A stretch of DNA of 64,000 nucleotides from Oscarella lobularis (lineage: Eukaryota; Porifera; Homoscleromorpha; Homosclerophorida; Oscarellidae), in assembly GCF_947507565.1 (NCBI RefSeq), contig NC_089178.1:3534001-3598000 (forward strand). The letters are read 5' to 3'. The notes below the pieces were generated by a model. That model saw nothing but the letters and a program-made list of their open reading frames with translations, did not search any database and was not told the origin of the DNA. Shown piece by piece: positions 23,655 to 33,010 of this stretch (within the stretch, counting starts at the first letter, position 1; each line of letters opens with the position of its first letter). The translations under genes were made by a program, and so were the position numbers.

Positions 23655-24301
23655 TTAGTCCGTGCGCTTGCGACGCGATCTCTTCTTCTGAACGGAAGCG
23701 ACGGGTTTCTGGCTTCGATAGATAGCGCAAACGCGACGAACGGCAGTCTAATAGAGAAGAAAAGACATATAGAATAGAAGATCATATGAAATTCCCCCCT
23801 CCTTACGTCAGCCAAGTCAGGTCTATAATGATGAGTGATGCACGTTTTCTTGATCGCTTTGACTGCTCGTCTTGGACCGCGCACTAGCTGGAATGTCGCT
23901 CGACCGGAAGCCGGTTTGTTTTTCGCTACAAAATTCAAAGTTGAGTTTCGATAGGGGGCCCCCTCTTTCCAATACAGTCATACCTTTGCGCGTTTTTAGC
24001 GTCATTACGGCGCCTTTGTTGTCTTTCGCTGCTTCGATTCCGATCGCGCGCTTGTTTACTAAGCCGTTGTACTTGTAGCTGTTGATTCCCATTAGATTTT
24101 GGGGTTCCTGAGATGGAAGTAAGTCGTAAGGTCTCGCTAATGGCCTTTTCGGCTGCTCCGATGCGCTTTCGTCTGCGCTATAGAGCCGCGAAAGGACGGT
24201 TTCCCCAAACGGGGTCTCACCGTTGAAAAAGTCTTCTGCTTTTGTCGAATCAAAAACGACGAGCTGTTTCGAATAGCGAGCCACTGTAGATCGGCCGACA
24301 T
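23655..24301 (-). CDS. RPL28: 60S ribosomal protein L28 (eL28)
   Basis: Structural protein of the large cytosolic ribosomal subunit. Four exons: 24301-24221, 24107-23984, 23925-23807, 23747-23655. They join to 139 codons, i.e. 138 residues, close to the 137 of the human protein. Landmarks: MSADLQWLAIRNSSSFLIR, EPQNLMGINSYKYNGL, IGIEAAKDNKG, HHYRPDLAD, AIYRSQKPV, and a basic C-terminus (KKRSRRKRTD). ATG 24301 restores the conserved N-terminus; longer upstream frames are spurious. A TGACGTCA box at 24351-24358 lies 50 bp before the start. Single-copy housekeeping gene. Confidence 0.93.
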
Positions 24302-24515
24302 ATTTCGCTTTTGAAGGGAAGAAGTTCGCGAAGAAACGAAGCACGTGGAATGACGTCAAGCGCATGCGCCGAAGCCATAGGGTCCCTACTGTACTGTGCC
24401 ACCTCCCACGGGCCCTCCCACGTTCTGAAGAAACAATGAGAAATGAAGCCTAATTAAATATCGTTGCACAGAAGAAAGAAGTTAATTTCCTGTTCTGTAT
24501 GGGCTTTGTAGCGAA

Positions 24516-24531
24516 TTCCGTTGAGACGGAA
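24516..24531. promoter_or_regulatory. Dyad TTCCGT-TGAG-ACGGAA upstream of spondin-like A
   Basis: Perfect six-base inverted repeat around TGAG. The same 16 bases recur at 26785-26800, upstream of spondin-like B, within a longer block shared by the two upstream regions (ATGCGTGTCGGA and similar). It lies 105 and 102 bp before the two ATGs. It could be a protein-binding dyad, or simply a leftover of the duplication. Confidence 0.45.
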
Positions 24532-24635
24532 CTAGCTGTGAATATGCTCACGACTCCCGGATGCGTGTCGGAAGTGTATGTGAAAGTAGGCCCAACAGAG
24601 ATCACCACCGCGTCCTTGACTCGGCGTGAGAGACA

Positions 24636-26576
24636 ATGTTCTCCACTGTTGTTGCACTTCTATCCGTATCGTTCGTTTTCCCGCCACTGGTGGACGCTGC
24701 CGCGTGTACGGCTCCCGGCTCTCCGACGTACCGAATCGTTTTCGAATCGCTCTGGAGTGCGACTCGTCATGGAGCCGTGAATCTTTATCCTTCCAACGCT
24801 CATTGGTCTCCTTTGGTCGTCGCTAGTCACAACGAAGACTACGTCATGTGGCGAGTGGGTACTGTCGCGAGTACAGGCTTAAAGAACGTCGCCGAAAGGG
24901 GCGCCACCACCGCTCTTCAAAACGAATTGAAAACGACTCGAAACGTACTTGATTTCGCCGTTGCTTCGTCGTCTATCAATGCCAACGAGATGAATCTTCG
25001 CTTTACGCTCGAATTTCAGGTCGACGCTAATCATTCGCTCGTTTCGGCGATCACGATGATGGCCCCGAGCCCCGATTGGTTCGTCGGCATACGGGATGTT
25101 GACTTATGCAACGGAAACGTGTGGAGGACGGCCGATTATTTGCGCGAAAATTTTCCTTATGACGCCGGCACAGACAGCGGGGCCACGTTCACAGCGAGTA
25201 ACGCCGCAACAACTCCTCCCGTTCCCATATTTCTTATCACGAACGAAACTGGCGACATTTTCGCAGGAAAAACATTTACAAATTTCGCCCAGACGACAGT
25301 CAGTTTGATTTCGTCAAATGGTTGCTGTGGTACTGCAACCTATGAGGTCACGTTTGAAGCAACGTGGTCGGCAGAAAGTCATCCAAAAGATTTTCCTCCT
25401 TTCAACGCCCATTGGTCAGGCGTCGTTGGTGGCAGTCACAATGGCAAGTACATCCTGTGGAGACCAGGACAACTAGCTAGTCCCGGAGTGAAGGCAGTAG
25501 CTGAGTTTGGATCGCAACGTACAGTGGAGCGAGAAATGCAGCAAGCTGGTGACAATGTTCTGCAAATTGTCAAATGGTTTGGCTTGGGTGCGGGGGCAGG
25601 TAAAAGAGAGGGTACGATCCAAGTGAATACGTGCCACCGGCTTGTGTCCCTTATCACTATGATAGCGCCCAGTCCAGATTGGTTTGTGGGCGTGCGTGAT
25701 CTAAATCTTTGTGATGGCACAAGCTGGTCCGATTCCGTTTCAGTTGATCTTTTCCCTTACGATGCCGGAACGGACAGTGGACTCAAATTTCAATCTCGAA
25801 ATAGCAGGACCGTTCCTCCCGAGCCAATTCATAGACTTACAGAGTCAAATCCTAATGATCCTCGGTCTTCATTTTACGGCTACGATCCCACTGTACCAAA
25901 AATGGGAACGTTCACATTCAAAAGACAATCTCTTACGGACACATCCAATTGCTGCTGCGCTCCAGGATCTCCAAACTATTTGATCAACTTCGAAGCGGCT
26001 TGGAGTCAATTTCGTCATCCTGACGCTTTCGTTAGTCGAGCTTATTGGTCGAAATTGGTCGGATGTAGTCACAGTTCCGAGTACACAATGTGGAATCCGG
26101 GTCAAATGGCAACAACAGGTGTCAAAAATGTCGCTGAAAAGGGAAGTCCTTCGACTCTATTCAAAGAATTTTCTGCCGCTAGCGATGCAATAAAGGATAC
26201 CATAAGAGGAAATAACATTAAAAGTGGAGTCGGTCAAGTCGTGCTGAGACTTTGCGTCAATGCGTCATATCCATTTTTGTCTGCTATTACGATGGCTGGA
26301 CCCAGTCCCGATTGGTTTACGGGAATCCACGACGTCAATGTTTGTCCTGAAGGCGATCGTTGGGAAGACGGTCCAATAGAAATTCCTGCTTGGCTCTACG
26401 ACGCGGGTACACGCGATGGGATGAGTCTCACGTCGCCTGGTAATGCAACAAATCCTCAGGAGCCAATATCTTTAGTCGGAATGTCAAAGTCATTTGGAAA
26501 ATTTGCCGTGCTACGAGCTGGAACTGAATCGGCTCGGTATCTAAAGACCTCAAGGGTACATCCCGTGTCTAAATAG
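24636..26576 (+). CDS. Secreted protein with three Spondin_N domains (spondin-like A)
   Basis: Single open frame of 646 residues. Leader of about 21 residues (MFSTVVALLSVSF, ending VDAA), then three Spondin_N domains beginning near residues 22, 228 and 437. Each carries the family signature: HWS or YWS, SHN/SHS followed by a Trp, ASxGxKxVAE, SxIxMxxPSPDW(F)xG, and YDAGTxxG. In F-spondin this domain precedes thrombospondin repeats and is found in the extracellular matrix. Here there are no thrombospondin repeats. Domains 2 and 3 are each preceded by a Cys cluster (GCCG, CCCAPG). The frame ends without a membrane anchor, in TSRVHPVSK. A 53-bp GT..AG intron at 26556 could instead extend it (see next entry). 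Tandem paralogue of the gene at 26902. Confidence 0.87.
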   Translation: MFSTVVALLSVSFVFPPLVDAAACTAPGSPTYRIVFESLWSATRHGAVNLYPSNAHWSPLVVASHNEDYVMWRVGTVASTGLKNVAERGATTALQNELKTTRNVLDFAVASSSINANEMNLRFTLEFQVDANHSLVSAITMMAPSPDWFVGIRDVDLCNGNVWRTADYLRENFPYDAGTDSGATFTASNAATTPPVPIFLITNETGDIFAGKTFTNFAQTTVSLISSNGCCGTATYEVTFEATWSAESHPKDFPPFNAHWSGVVGGSHNGKYILWRPGQLASPGVKAVAEFGSQRTVEREMQQAGDNVLQIVKWFGLGAGAGKREGTIQVNTCHRLVSLITMIAPSPDWFVGVRDLNLCDGTSWSDSVSVDLFPYDAGTDSGLKFQSRNSRTVPPEPIHRLTESNPNDPRSSFYGYDPTVPKMGTFTFKRQSLTDTSNCCCAPGSPNYLINFEAAWSQFRHPDAFVSRAYWSKLVGCSHSSEYTMWNPGQMATTGVKNVAEKGSPSTLFKEFSAASDAIKDTIRGNNIKSGVGQVVLRLCVNASYPFLSAITMAGPSPDWFTGIHDVNVCPEGDRWEDGPIEIPAWLYDAGTRDGMSLTSPGNATNPQEPISLVGMSKSFGKFAVLRAGTESARYLKTSRVHPVSK

Positions 26577-26608
26577 ATAATATTGACGTTTATTCCATTT
26601 GTGGTCAG

Positions 26609-26754
26609 GTGAAGCAGCGTACCCTTGGTCGTTGCGTGAATATGGTGGAGAAGCACGCGATGGATGGCAGCAAAAAACGAAGATCAGCCGCGTATGATTA
26701 TTTCGATTTTGAAGGATTAAAAGAAGCGATTTGCCAGGCCAATGGCAAAAAGTG
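26609..26754 (+). other. Possible alternative last exon of spondin-like A
   Basis: An open frame of 48 codons ends in TGA at 26752-26754 and starts exactly after GGTCAG. Joining it to AGG|GTACAT at the end of spondin-like A keeps phase and would give a basic tail (GSKKRRSAAYDYFDFEG). It has no ATG at its start. Spacing and phase fit a normal local intron, but nothing confirms it. Confidence 0.35.
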
Positions 26755-26901
26755 AACTCCCCCTTCCTGTTCTGTCTGTGTGGCTTCCGTTGAGACGGAA
26801 CTTGGCGTGAATATATGTTCGCGACTCCCGTATGCGTGTCGGAGGTAACGTATATACGGCTCTGGTGTAACTCAAGTAGGCCAACGCCCAAAGTCGTGAG
26901 A

Positions 26902-28344
26902 ATGTTCCCCGCTTTTGTTGCGCTTCTTCTATCCGTATCGTTCGCTTCCCCGCCACTGGTGGACGCTGCCGCGTGTACGGCTCCCGGCTCTCCGACGTAC
27001 CGAATCGTTTTCGAATCGCTCTGGAGTGCGACTCGTCATGGAGCCGTGAACCTTTATCCATCCCGCGCCCATTGGTCTCCTTTGGTCGTCGCTAGTCACA
27101 ACGAAGACTACGTCATGTGGCGAGTGGGTAACGTCGCGAGTGCAGGCGTAAAGGACGTCGCCGAAAGTGGCGACACCACCGCTCTTCAAAACGAATTGAA
27201 ATCGACTGGAAACGTACTTGATTTCGCCGTTGCTCCGTCGTCTATCAATGCCAACGAGATGAATCGTACATTTACGCTCGAATTTCAGGTCGACGCTAAT
27301 CATTCGCTCGTTTCGGCGATCACCATGATGGCCCCGAGCCCCGATTGGTTCGTCGGCATACGGGATGTTGACCTATGCAACGGAAGCGTGTGGAGGACGG
27401 CCGATTATTTGCGCGAAAATTTTCCTTATGACGCCGGCACAGACAGCGGGGCCACGTTCACAGCGAGTGACAACGCAACAACTCCTCCCGTTTCCATATT
27501 TCTTATCACGAACGAAACCGTCTTTGCAGGAAAAACATTTACAAATTTCGCCCAGACGACAGTCAGTTTGATTTCGTCGACAACGGAGACTCCGTCAACG
27601 ACAAATCCTCCTCTGACGACGGCTGTTCCATCGACGGAAGCTCCATCGACGGAAGCTCCTTCGACGTTGGGTTCTTCTGTCGTTTACAATGTCGTCTTTG
27701 AGTCGATGTGGAGCGAAAGTCGTCATCCTCAACTCTTTCCTAGTAATGCTCATTGGTCGCCGTTGGTTGTTGCCAGTCACAACAGCAGCTATTACTTGTG
27801 GCGAACCGGCGAGTTGGCCTCACAAGGCGTCAAAGCCGTCGCCGAACGTGGGCAAACGACGGTTATCAGAGGAGAGTTGGAAAGGGCAAAGAGAGAAGGC
27901 ACAGTTTATGATATTGCCATAGCAAGTAGTGACATTGACGCTGGCGAGAAGTTCAGTCTTAACATTATGGTAGACGAAGAGCATCCTCTCATTTCCGTTA
28001 TATCTATGATGGCTCCCAGTCCCGACTGGTTCATCGGCGTTCGAGACGTGAATATGTATGGAAATAATGGATGGGTTAAAACGCTTTCTCGTGAAAACCC
28101 TCCGTATGACGCGGGTACAGACAGTGGTTTTAATTTTAAATCCGACAACCAAGCAACCAGCCCTCCTGTGCCGATATTTCTCATCACTAGCAACACCGGT
28201 GGGGATGTTTTCGCAGGAAAAACCTTTCCAAACTTCGGTACAACAACAATTACCCTTGGAGCTGGCAGTTCAGCGTCTTCTCTCGCTTTTGAAGCGGTGA
28301 CGACACTTCTCTTGTTGCTGATCACCGGTCTGTTTCTGTCGTGA
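26902..28344 (+). CDS. GPI-anchored protein with two Spondin_N domains (spondin-like B)
   Basis: Single open frame of 480 residues from ATG 26902. Leader MFPAFVALLLSVSFASPPLV, Spondin_N domain 1 (about 25-230) almost identical to domain 1 of the neighbour at 24636, a Thr/Pro/Ser linker with repeated STEAP text, Spondin_N domain 2 (about 265-445), then a C-terminal hydrophobic tail (TTLLLLLITGLFLS) after small residues (GAGSSAS), typical of a GPI-anchor signal. The pair is thus a soluble three-domain and an anchored two-domain form. The extra upstream ATG at 26815 is rejected because it lacks a leader. Both genes are free of introns. Confidence 0.87.
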   Translation: MFPAFVALLLSVSFASPPLVDAAACTAPGSPTYRIVFESLWSATRHGAVNLYPSRAHWSPLVVASHNEDYVMWRVGNVASAGVKDVAESGDTTALQNELKSTGNVLDFAVAPSSINANEMNRTFTLEFQVDANHSLVSAITMMAPSPDWFVGIRDVDLCNGSVWRTADYLRENFPYDAGTDSGATFTASDNATTPPVSIFLITNETVFAGKTFTNFAQTTVSLISSTTETPSTTNPPLTTAVPSTEAPSTEAPSTLGSSVVYNVVFESMWSESRHPQLFPSNAHWSPLVVASHNSSYYLWRTGELASQGVKAVAERGQTTVIRGELERAKREGTVYDIAIASSDIDAGEKFSLNIMVDEEHPLISVISMMAPSPDWFIGVRDVNMYGNNGWVKTLSRENPPYDAGTDSGFNFKSDNQATSPPVPIFLITSNTGGDVFAGKTFPNFGTTTITLGAGSSASSLAFEAVTTLLLLLITGLFLS

Positions 28345-28434
28345 ACGAACGAACTTGTGTGCACGAATGAATTGGTGTTTTGATTGTTATTGAATGTGTT
28401 GTCTGTGTGATTCTAAAAAATAATGATGTTGAGT

Positions 28435-29625
28435 TCAGTCCTGCTTCAAAATGATTGAAAGGATTTTCTGCGATATAGACGTAAGATGATGATGATCATC
28501 ATCATCATGCGTATTCATACCTGAGTTAGCTCATAGCCAGGGTCTCTCAGATTCTCAGCGAGGTTGAAATGATCGACTTGAGGCACTTCTATTTCTTCGC
28601 AGTGAGCAACTCCAGTTTTTTGCAACGCCTGTGACAATTTAAATTCACAAATAAACGCAGTTGGAATATTCATGCTCATTCCTTAGCGTATGCAGCCTTC
28701 TGTTCCTTAAAAGCGGGCGACTCATGCTCCCCAACAATGACTATGGCCTTGCATGTTGGGGGGAACTTGGACGCGTACTTTAGAGGGCTGCACTCTACGG
28801 CGGTTTGCCTGAGAGAGAAAGAAAGGTTCGCTATCGAAAATGGACTGAGAGATGACGGACTCATTCATCTTCAAAAGATCATTGTTATCTGTGCTTAGTA
28901 GCGGGACAACGTCGAAAACTCCGCTGACAAGGAAAACACCTAAATTTGGCTTGCGTTTGAGGAGAGGGGCTAAAGAGTCTAACTAAACGCTTTCCTTCCA
29001 CTGGGCCCACTGCGTCGCCAGAGCAAACAACCATGGCAGCTAAGTGAGCGCCCGCTGAATGACCGCAAAGAAATATGCTGAAGGAAAAAGAAGGCCAACT
29101 ATATAAATCTTCAGATCTAAATAACCGTGATTTGGGGAATTTCTTTTGAATGGCTTTGACTCCCAGACGAGCACTTTCAATGATATCAGGCAACGAAGAA
29201 TCTGGGAGATCAAATGAAAGAGAATGTCACAACTGCTGAAATAAAGTACCGGGAGCAAGGGGATATCCAAAACCCACAACAATGCAACCAGCCCCCGTGA
29301 AAGTCTCCGCCATAAAACCGCCGTTGTCTTTACTATTAAATAAATAAATAAATAAATAAAGTGATAGAGTAGTAAGATCACTAGCCATTCTCACCTGATC
29401 TCCTGTATCTGCCAGTAACCTCCGTGGATATAAACGAAGACAGGTGCGTCTTCTTGCAACGAACCTCGCATTGAACAGGGACCGTGGACAAAAGCGTAGG
29501 GACAGATGGTCATGTTTGTTACCTTTCGGATAATAGACGTCGTACTTTTGCCGAGCTCCTTCCCCGTAAGGAACGTCGAGTTCGCACCTGCACGATTGTC
29601 TGGCCGAGAGGGTTCCTGGAGGAGG
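28435..29625 (-). CDS. AFMID: Kynurenine formamidase (arylformamidase)
   Basis: Alpha/beta hydrolase that converts N-formylkynurenine to kynurenine and formate in tryptophan breakdown. Several exons can be read in order: ELDVPYGEGARQKYDVYYPKG, VFVYIHGGYWQ (oxyanion motif HGGYW), ETFTGAGCIVVGFGYPLAPG, IFLCGHSAGAHLAAM (nucleophile Ser in GHSAG), LFSGVFD, AIVIVGEHESPAFKEQ (acid Asp/Glu region), VPQVDHFNLAENL (catalytic His in DHF), and a last short exon ending IILKQD with TGA at 28435-28437. The N-terminal 50 or so residues known in the family are not found. The frame opens at an acceptor at 29625 and the start codon is unresolved, lying near or inside the 3' end of MCCC2. Microsatellites lie in two introns (28487-28510, 29336-29360). 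Confidence 0.82.
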
Positions 29626-29692
29626 GAAAAGAACGACTTCTAGAAGACTCGGGAGAAAGGAAATGCATTTTTTGATCAAGTGAGCGACTAGA

Positions 29693-31396
29693 CTACATTC
29701 TAAAGACGCCAAATTGCGTCTCGGGAATGGGAGCATTCATGGCAGCGCTAAGACTGAGTCCGAGCACCGTTCGAGTGTCAGCGGGATCGATAACGCCGTC
29801 GTCCCAAAGACGAGCGGTCGAATAATAGGGACTGCCTTCGACGTCATATTTCTTCAAGAGTGGAGCGCGAATCGCTTCCTTTTCCTCCTCCGTCATCGTC
29901 TCGCCTTTGCGACGTTTCTGCTGCTCTTGCAACATTGTCATGACGGTCGCCGCCTGTTCGCCGCCCATTACGGAAATGCGCGCATTGGGCCACATGTAGA
30001 GAAAGCGAGGCCCGTACGCGCGACCGCACATACCGTAATTTCCCGCGCCGAAACTCCCGCCAATAATGACGGTCATTTTGGGGACTTTAGCGCACGCGAC
30101 GGCCGTCACAAGCTTCGCACCGTGCTTCGCAATGCCGCTCGCTTCCGCCTGACGACCGACCATGAAACCGGTAATATTCTGAAGAAAGATAAGAGGAATT
30201 CGACGCTGACAACAGAGCTCGATGAAATGAGCGCCCTTGATGGCCGACTCGGAGAAGAGAACCCCATTATTGCCTAAGATACCGACCGGATAGCCGTGAA
30301 GACGAGCAAAGCCGCACACCAACGTCTTGTTATAGAGCGGTTTGAACTCGTCGAATTGACTCGCGTCGACGAGACGCGCAATCACTTGCCGAACGTCGTA
30401 CGTGCTACGAAACGACGTCGGAACGATGCCGTAGAGTTCGTCGGCGGCGTAGAGCGGATCCACGACGGAATCCGTCACCGTGACGGGAACGCGTTTCTCG
30501 CGATTCAAATTCGCGACGACGCGTCGAGCGAGATAGAGGGCGTGGCGATCGTCCAGAGCGTAATGATCCGTGACGCCGGATTCGCGACAATGCAAGTCGG
30601 CGCCGCCTAGATCATCAGCACTCACCTCTTCGCCGGTCGCCGCTTTGACGAGCGGAGGTCCGCCGAGAAAGATAGTGCCTTGATTTTTAACGATTATTGA
30701 TTCGTCGGCCATTGCCGGCATGTAAGCGCCGCCAGCTGTGCAGGAACCCATGACGACGGCAATTTGGGGTATTCCTCGACTTGACATTGTTGCTTGGTTG
30801 TAGAATATTTGACCAAAGTGTTCTCGGTCTGGGAAGACGTTGTCTTGACGTGGGAGATTGGCGCCGCCCGAATCCACGAGATACACGCACGGGAGATTGT
30901 TTTCCATGGCGATTTCTTGAGCCCGTATGTGTTTTTTGACGGTGATTGGATAGTAGGTTCCCGCGCGAACGGTCGCGTCGTTGGCAACGATCACGCATTC
31001 GGTGCGTGAAACGCGACCGATTCCAGTCACTATGCCGGCCGACGGGACATCTTCGTCGCCATAGAGCTTGTATGCGGCCAATTGAGAGAGTTCCAAGAAA
31101 GGAGAGCCCGGATCGAGAAGGAGTCCGATTCGATCGCGAACTACGAGTTTTCCTCGCGATGTGTGCCGCTTGATGTGCTTTTCGCCGCCGCCTCTATGTA
31201 CGATGCGCATTTTTTCGTGTAGGTCGTCGACGAGAGCGCGCATATTGGCGTAGTTTTCTTGATAGCGTTTCGAGCGCGTGTCGGCGGGGCCCCCGATTGT
31301 CGACGGGCTTGCCTCGACGTGGAACGGTGCTCGTCTCGTTTTAGCGCTCGCGCTGCCGCAGAAACGCGAAGCGGATAACGCGTAGAATCGTCGCAT
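29693..31396 (-). CDS. MCCC2: Methylcrotonoyl-CoA carboxylase beta chain, mitochondrial
   Basis: Carboxyltransferase subunit of the biotin enzyme for leucine breakdown in the mitochondrial matrix. It transfers carboxybiotin's CO2 to 3-methylcrotonyl-CoA. It is one uninterrupted frame of 567 residues (the human protein has 563) with an Arg-rich mitochondrial leader ([12 protein letters not shown]). Landmarks: [115 protein letters not shown]. Glycine-rich oxyanion loops of both carboxyltransferase halves are present. ATG 31396 chosen. Lack of introns is unusual beside intron-rich neighbours and may mean retroposition. The alpha subunit is not in the window. Confidence 0.94.
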   Translation of the reverse strand: MRRFYALSASRFCGSASAKTRRAPFHVEASPSTIGGPADTRSKRYQENYANMRALVDDLHEKMRIVHRGGGEKHIKRHTSRGKLVVRDRIGLLLDPGSPFLELSQLAAYKLYGDEDVPSAGIVTGIGRVSRTECVIVANDATVRAGTYYPITVKKHIRAQEIAMENNLPCVYLVDSGGANLPRQDNVFPDREHFGQIFYNQATMSSRGIPQIAVVMGSCTAGGAYMPAMADESIIVKNQGTIFLGGPPLVKAATGEEVSADDLGGADLHCRESGVTDHYALDDRHALYLARRVVANLNREKRVPVTVTDSVVDPLYAADELYGIVPTSFRSTYDVRQVIARLVDASQFDEFKPLYNKTLVCGFARLHGYPVGILGNNGVLFSESAIKGAHFIELCCQRRIPLIFLQNITGFMVGRQAEASGIAKHGAKLVTAVACAKVPKMTVIIGGSFGAGNYGMCGRAYGPRFLYMWPNARISVMGGEQAATVMTMLQEQQKRRKGETMTEEEKEAIRAPLLKKYDVEGSPYYSTARLWDDGVIDPADTRTVLGLSLSAAMNAPIPETQFGVFRM

Positions 31397-31832
31397 TCTC
31401 AAAGTTGCACGATGACTTATGTTGCTTGCACGATGTTCTACTAGTTGTTGATATGAACTAACGTAGGGCTGCTACACCACGCCCCCTCCGTTTCTCGTTG
31501 TTGTGCACTGTCTTCGCTCGTTCTTACTCACCTTCTTTCGAATCCTTGACGTGCGATTTGACGACTTCCTCTTCAGACATTCTTTTGTTCCAATGGCTAG
31601 GCGAATATTGCTCTTGAAGCTCCTAGAGTTTACGGGCGATCTTTGAGACGCGTACACGCACACACAAAATAACACCAACTTGATTCATGATTCAGTATCG
31701 CACGACGGGCCCGACGTAGAAGAGAATCGACAAATCGCGCGCGCTACGGTCTGACAAAACACAAAAGAACAAAAGAACAAAAAATCATTATTCTCGACAA
31801 TCTTGAATGCAATTTTTTAACACAATTGTTTT
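31397..31832 (-). other. MCCC2-PFDN6 intergenic region with one orphan exon-like stretch
   Basis: 31580-31532 (minus) reads ATG and sixteen codons (MSEEEVVKSHVKDSKE) and then a good donor, GGTGAGT. No matching next exon keeps phase before the MCCC2 ATG. It could be a 5' exon of an unseen transcript or chance. The rest shows nothing I can support. Confidence 0.3.
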
Positions 31833-32348
31833 CTAAGATCTCTGCTGCTTTCTCTGATGCGCTTGCTGAGCCACGTGACATTGAGATTGCAGCTTCATCA
31901 CTTTTTCTCTATTAGAATGAAGTCTCTTGTCAACATCTTTGATCGTCTTTTCGACGCGTTCACTGTAAGGAAAAAATTTTTTAATATTTTTAAAAGGAGA
32001 CTTTTTAGTCTATCTCTATCTGACATTTCTCCTCCGATGTATTCGAGTCGTTTTAGGACGGTTGCCTTCGCTTCGGCCAGTTCTTGCTTTATCAGTGCCG
32101 GACCGACGAGCTTGTATACGTTCGTGCCGTCTTCGAGATAGTCGAGCTCTTCTTTGACGATTTCGCTTTCTTTTTTCTGCGTTTCGAGTTGCTGGCGTGA
32201 AGAGACGACTTTTTGGAGCTCTAGAGCGCTCAATGGAAACTCCTACAGGAACGACGCGGAGACGCATACCTCTCTGAATCTTTTTGAACTTGTCCAGTTG
32301 CTCTTGGAGCTCTTTTTCCAGCTCTTTTAGGTGATGCTTGCCGGCCAT
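31833..32348 (-). CDS. PFDN6: Prefoldin subunit 6
   Basis: Beta-type subunit of the hexameric prefoldin chaperone that hands unfolded actin and tubulin to the CCT chaperonin in the cytosol. Three exons: 32348 to about 32270 (MAGKHHLKELEKELQEQLDK), about 32228 to 32025 (LQKVVSSRQQLETQKKESEI, VKEELDYLEDGTNVYKLVGP, LIKQELAEAKATVLKRLEYI), and about 31967 to 31833 (ERVEKTIKDVDKRL, stop TAG). The VYKLVGP hairpin between two coiled-coil helices is the prefoldin hallmark. TGACGTCA lies at 32467-32474, about 120 bp upstream. Confidence 0.88.
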
Positions 32349-33010
32349 ATTTTTCACGAGCTAGCGCACGTTAGAACGAGTTGCTGATGAGCTGCCGAGA
32401 CAAATGGCGGTGTGGTTTTCAGGGAGAATTCAGTTTGCAAAGTTGTGGCTTGCTAAAGGATCCGAATGACGTCAGCAGAGACGTTTCTTATGGTCACATG
32501 CAGTCGGGATGACGTTTTTCTTTTCTGCTTTGTTCTCTAAAAGTGCCAGTGCTATCCGCGGGGCCGACCATCATTCACCTACACTGACTCGCTCTGAATC
32601 ACCCAATGCAGCTCAAAGTGATTTTCTCTTTACGAACAGGTACGTGGCTAGTGGCTTGAGTCATATTATAGGTAGACTGCAGTGCGACTTAAATTAAATT
32701 CCATTCAGTTTTCAGGCCCCTTTCTTTCTAAACTTTTGAACTATAATTTGAGCTATTGTCTAAGTCACCGCCGCCCGGCAGTGGTCACAGCGCCTTTGTT
32801 TCATATACTGACTGAGTCTCGGGCTATGCGCTCATTTCAGTAGCAGTCCCATGTTGATTTCCCGGTCCTACTCTCTCAAAACCTTGACCTAAGCATCTTC
32901 TGTAGCTCGCAGTCCCTGCCCCGTTTCTTCGTCATCCCCCCCTCCGCGTTTCCATTTGCGTTTATTTACCAAGACTCGGTGAGTGAGTCTTATCATGTTT
33001 AGTATATGTT
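32349..33010 (+). other. Intergenic region upstream of R2, with a candidate leader exon at 32509-32645
   Basis: From ATG 32509 a frame reads MTFFFSALFSKSASAIRGAD and meets a GTACGT donor near 32640. This looks like a signal-peptide exon for R2. The only simple phase-keeping join uses a weaker donor a few bases downstream, so the link is unproven. No other feature seen. Confidence 0.35.

Noticed and set aside
26815-26901. Upstream ATG of spondin-like B as start
   Set aside because: It would bury the signal peptide 29 residues inside, and the paralogue starts at the position equivalent to 26902.
29693-31396. MCCC2 as bacterial contamination because it lacks introns
   Set aside because: It has a mitochondrial-type Arg leader, sits between intron-bearing animal genes, and matches the composition of its neighbours.
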